Source of the DNA: Pyrodictiaceae archaeon
GTDB lineage: Archaea > Thermoproteota > Thermoprotei_A > Sulfolobales > Pyrodictiaceae
Direction of reading: 5' to 3'
Assembly: GCA_027033675.1 (NCBI GenBank)
Contig: JALVKZ010000324.1
Location: forward strand, 1 to 6,711
DNA length: 6,711 bases
The translations under genes were made by a program, and so were the position numbers. Under the pieces are notes generated by a model. That model was not told where the DNA came from. It did no database searches and saw only the letters and a program-made list of their open reading frames with translations. The stretch's first letter is position 1, and every line of letters begins with the position of its first letter. Positions 5,038 through 6,711 of the stretch are shown piece after piece.

Positions 5038-5526
5038 ATGACAAATACTAGTAAAACAGTTACTATTAGGAAGGCAAAGAAGGAAGATATACCAATAGTT
5101 ATGTACATTAATAAGGTCTCTCTCCCGGAGAACTATCCAGAGTGGTTCTTCGAAGAGCATCTCGAGAGATGGGGTGAAGCATTTTACGTAGCTGAAGTAG
5201 GCGGCAAAGTCGTTGGTTATGTAATGTCGAGAGTTGAGTTTGGCGCACCCTATGTGGTCGAAGGAAGCATTGTTAAGAAGGGACACATAGTCTCTATTGC
5301 GGTTCTTGAAGGCTATAGGCGGAGAGGCATAGGTCGCCGATTAATGGAGAACGCGTTACGCTCCCTTAAGGAAGTATATGAGTGCAAGGAGGTTTATCTA
5401 GAAGTTAGGGTATCTAATCTACCTGCTATTAAGCTTTACGAGAAACTGGGTTTCAAAAAGGTGCGTATTATCCCGATGTATTATCTTGACGGAGAAGACG
5501 CTTACCTAATGGCCCGGCCTCTATAA
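5038..5526 (+). CDS. ard1: Archaeal N-terminal acetyltransferase Ard1/RimI-like (GNAT)
   Basis: A 162-residue GNAT enzyme that acetylates protein N-termini with acetyl-CoA, close in motif content to the Sulfolobus Ard1/NatA-like enzyme as I remember it. Visible: TIRKAKKEDI (9-18) as strand and helix 1; LPENYPEWFFEEHL (29-42), the peptide-binding loop with the catalytic-type glutamate E31; KGHIVSIAVLEGYRRRGIGRRLM (81-103) with H83 and the acetyl-CoA pyrophosphate loop RRRGIG (94-99); YLEVRVSNLPAIKLYEKLGF (120-139) with N127 and Y134; and the archaeal C-terminal signature YYLDGEDAYLMARPL (148-162). The length is typical. ATG 5038 is well supported by GGAGGTG six bases upstream, and the conserved region starts soon after it. 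Archaeal relatives have broad NatA/NatE-type specificity; annotation pipelines often call them RimI. There is no sign of damage. Confidence 0.94.
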   Translation: MTNTSKTVTIRKAKKEDIPIVMYINKVSLPENYPEWFFEEHLERWGEAFYVAEVGGKVVGYVMSRVEFGAPYVVEGSIVKKGHIVSIAVLEGYRRRGIGRRLMENALRSLKEVYECKEVYLEVRVSNLPAIKLYEKLGFKKVRIIPMYYLDGEDAYLMARPL

Positions 5527-5555
5527 TTATTGGTGCCATCCCGATCATCAACATC

Positions 5556-5580
5556 TCTAAAAGTTATATAAAAAGAGAGG
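5556..5580 (-). terminator. T-rich stop signal after the HTH gene
   Basis: Read on the minus strand, just beyond the HTH stop, the sequence is CTCTCTTTTTATATAACTTTT, two short T-runs as used for archaeal transcription termination. On the plus strand the same bases form a TATA-like TTATATAAAA (5564-5573), but no plus-strand gene follows at a sensible distance, so the terminator reading is preferred. Confidence 0.35.
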
Positions 5581-5603
5581 CTGCGAAAATACTGCTGCCT
5601 TAG

Positions 5604-5915
5604 CTACTTTAGCCCAAGCCTCTTTAACGCATAGTATACAGTTGATTCGGGTCTATCGAGTCTCCTAGCAATTTCATAAATACTAGCTCCCTGCGTATAG
5701 AGCTTCTTTATTTGTTCTAGCTCTTCTTCACTTAAGCGCCTATGCTTAGTATAATGTCCTCTTCTTCTCTTTATACGGCCCATTGCTTCTAGTCGATCAA
5801 GTACCTTGTATACTGTACTCATGCTATTGCCACAATGTTTTGCTATCTCTTTAACTGGGATTCCCTCTTTATATAATTTCTCTACTATTTTGAGGCACTC
5901 CTCTACTGAGGGCAC
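5604..5915 (-). CDS. Small tandem helix-turn-helix DNA-binding protein (103 aa)
   Basis: Two homeodomain-like HTH units of the Hin/resolvase or transposase-N-terminal kind follow each other. Unit 1 has VEKLYKEG (11-18), first HTH helix VKEIAKHCG (21-29) and recognition helix MSTVYKVLDRLEAMG (32-46). Unit 2 has IKKLYTQG (69-76), SIYEIARRLD (78-87) and ESTVYYALKRLG (90-101). The units align with each other, so this looks like an internal duplication joined by a strongly basic linker (about 48-60, KRRRGHYTKHRR). There is no ligand-binding or catalytic domain. It starts with GTG at 5915; GGGGGGAT lies 5 bases upstream, and a TATA-like ACTATAAG (about 5968-5975, minus) predicts a 30-base leader. 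It is divergent from the short ORF at 5990. It could be a stand-alone regulator or the DNA-binding remnant of a recombinase; no mobile-element ends are seen. Confidence 0.82.
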   Translation of the reverse strand: MPSVEECLKIVEKLYKEGIPVKEIAKHCGNSMSTVYKVLDRLEAMGRIKRRRGHYTKHRRLSEEELEQIKKLYTQGASIYEIARRLDRPESTVYYALKRLGLK

Positions 5916-5989
5916 GCCTTATCCCCCCAAGCCTTTTCTGCCAGAGGGGCTTTTGAACATTCGGCTCCTTATAGTATGGGGGACTAGCA
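5916..5989. promoter_or_regulatory. Intergenic promoter region upstream of the HTH gene
   Basis: It holds the HTH gene's ribosome-binding site (minus, 5928-5921) and a TATA-like element (about 5968-5975, minus). An imperfect inverted repeat, AAGCC (5929-5933) with GGCTT (5948-5952), lies where an autoregulatory operator could be, between the TATA box and the start codon. The arms are only 5 bp, so this is weak. Confidence 0.3.
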
Positions 5990-6226
5990 TTGTTGCAGCA
6001 CATCGTCTTAGTTCTTTTGCCCTCCAGCAATACTAATAAATGCTTATCTATAGCATCGAAAGTACTAGAAGCATCTAGCTTTATTACTCTTAGAGGCGAC
6101 GATGTAACGCCAGTGCTAACTGAGCTATGCTCAAGAGAAAATGTCACCGTCGTCATCTGTGTAAGTAAGATAGATCCCCTAATACCTAGTTCCTTAAATT
6201 GCATAAAGGGATACTTAGCAGCCTGA
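5990..6226 (+). CDS. Doubtful small ORF, 78-residue hypothetical protein
   Basis: The frame opens after a TAG at 5972 and ends at TGA 6224-6226. The start would be TTG 5990 or the adjacent TTG 5993, with GGGGG (5978-5982) about 7 bases upstream as a possible ribosome-binding site. The predicted chain has a plausible alpha/beta pattern: strand HIVLVLLP (4-11), a helix around 18-28, strand SFITLRGDD (30-38), a helix around 40-48, strand NVTVVICVSK (51-60), then a loop; it contains four cysteines. I do not recognise a family. In favour: codon use like the neighbours and no better ORF on either strand here. Against: no ATG, and no TATA box at the right distance (the plus-strand reading of 5968-5975 would start transcription beyond the TTG). 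It could be a fragment of an older gene. Confidence 0.4.
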   Translation: MLQHIVLVLLPSSNTNKCLSIASKVLEASSFITLRGDDVTPVLTELCSRENVTVVICVSKIDPLIPSSLNCIKGYLAA

Positions 6227-6256
6227 GGGTAGCCCTAATTTAGTAGCAGCTCTTCC

Positions 6257-6262
6257 TATATA
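6257..6262 (+). promoter_or_regulatory. TATA box of the RAM-domain gene
   Basis: TATATA lies 30-36 bases before the ATG at 6293. The expected transcription start is about 6285, giving a very short leader that would cut into the ribosome-binding sequence GAGGTGGTGG (6279-6288), so the real start is probably a few bases earlier. Confidence 0.45.
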
Positions 6263-6292
6263 CGCGACCCTCTCTCTAGAGGTGGTGGCTTT

Positions 6293-6541
6293 ATGGGAGA
6301 GGAAAGGGTGCTGGCGTACCTCTTAATTGTTGCAGAAGTCGGTAAAGAATATGAAATAATCGAAAAAATAAAAGATATAGCTAAGGATGTGGGTATTGAG
6401 GCGGACCCAAGCGTTGTCTATGGCGAGTATGATATAGTAGTGCGCATTGTATCAGACAGCTTAAGGAAAATAGACAAGGCTGTTACTATGATAAGGTCCT
6501 TGCCCGGAATTCTGAGGACCATAACACTTATAGCAACATAG
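6293..6541 (+). CDS. Stand-alone Lrp/AsnC effector (RAM) domain protein, 82 aa
   Basis: The protein is just the ligand-binding half of an Lrp/AsnC regulator, a beta-alpha-beta-beta-alpha-beta domain that binds amino acids between subunits and forms dimers and higher rings. Visible: strand RVLAYLLIVAEVGKEY (5-20), helix EIIEKIKDIAKDVG (21-34), strand and loop ADPSVVYGEYDIVVRI (37-52) with the family YGEYD turn (43-47), helix LRKIDKAVTMIRSLPGI (57-73), and last strand LRTITLIA. No helix-turn-helix precedes it: the 66 bases upstream contain stops in frame, so it is not a truncated full-length Lrp. Such single-domain proteins are common in archaea and may modulate full Lrp proteins by mixed assembly. 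ATG 6293 has GAGGTGGTGG five bases upstream and its own TATA box. Confidence 0.92.
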   Translation: MGEERVLAYLLIVAEVGKEYEIIEKIKDIAKDVGIEADPSVVYGEYDIVVRIVSDSLRKIDKAVTMIRSLPGILRTITLIAT

Positions 6542-6711
6542 CTATGTGGAATTAACACCTTTCATCGTAGCCCATGCCGGGACATCAATGTGTTCTTAGG
6601 TTATTTAGTTATTTTCGAGATAATCGCACCGTAATTAGATGTATAATTTACATGTTCTAGTATTTTTTAGTAATTCTACTTTAAACTCTTATTGTTTTTA
6701 CCCCCCTTCTA
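6542..6711 (+). other. Gene-free right end with T-runs
   Basis: No ORF, tRNA or guide RNA can be supported in these 170 bases. Two T-runs, six T at 6663-6668 and five T at 6695-6699, could end the RAM-gene transcript. CTTTAAA (about 6680-6686) is TATA-like and could belong to a gene beginning just beyond the window. Confidence 0.35.

Noticed and set aside
5545..5551. Minus-strand TTGATGA after the HTH gene, a possible C box
   Set aside because: No D box is found downstream on that strand and the following guide-length segment matches no rRNA that I recall.
5564..5573. Plus-strand TTATATAAAA as a promoter
   Set aside because: No plus-strand gene begins downstream; the region beyond is the antisense of the HTH coding sequence. 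The minus-strand T-run reading explains it better.
5869..6204. 111-codon minus-strand ORF
   Set aside because: It overlaps the well-supported HTH start region in another frame, has no family motif, and its translation looks random; treated as a shadow.
6560..6605. Minus-strand TTGATGT and GATGA elements in the right-hand gap, tried as C and C' boxes
   Set aside because: No CTGA or CAGA lies at the needed spacing, and the order of boxes does not fit.

Overview
The window looks like chromosomal DNA from a hyperthermophilic crenarchaeon, most likely of the Desulfurococcales/Pyrodictiaceae type; the exact genus cannot be read from the sequence. The evidence is an Alba chromatin protein, an archaeal Ard1-type N-terminal acetyltransferase, AT-rich TATA-type promoters, Shine-Dalgarno sites of the GGAGGTG kind, GTG and TTG starts, heavy ATA/AGG/AGA/CTA codon use, and at least one good box C/D guide RNA candidate. 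No transposon, CRISPR array, tRNA or rRNA gene is visible.

Layout. Positions 1-378 hold the 3' end of an unknown gene. A box C/D sRNA candidate follows (about 410-467), whose D guide fits a conserved 23S rRNA segment. An unknown 188-residue protein (565-1131), an Alba protein (1191-1460) and a membrane protein of the MgtC/SapB-DUF4010 family (1631-2953) follow on the plus strand. Converging on them is a minus-strand pair, 4087-3503 then 3499-2963, with 3 bases between the genes. The first is an Icc/YfcE-type phosphoesterase fold that has lost nearly all its metal ligands. The second is an unknown alpha/beta protein with a distant CARF-like layout. A 9-bp perfect hairpin (4123-4169) lies in the leader of this pair, and its loop could be a guide for 16S C1402. 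Upstream of that, also on the minus strand, is a PduO-type cobalamin adenosyltransferase (4801-4244), divergent from ard1 (5038-5526). The right end has a small tandem-HTH protein (5915-5604, minus), a doubtful 78-residue ORF (5990-6226) and a stand-alone Lrp/AsnC-type RAM domain (6293-6541). Positions 6542-6711 hold no gene.

Together the readable genes are housekeeping functions: chromatin, N-terminal acetylation, cobalamin activation, rRNA 2'-O-methylation guides, transport and small regulators. The part most worth attention is the minus-strand module 4210-2963: a TATA box, a hairpin starting where transcription is expected to start, an apparently dead phosphoesterase with cysteines near former ligand positions, and a tightly coupled unknown protein. 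Assignments of known families rest on motifs recognised by eye; the guide targets and the fold guesses are inferences from remembered rRNA and family sequences, not from searches.
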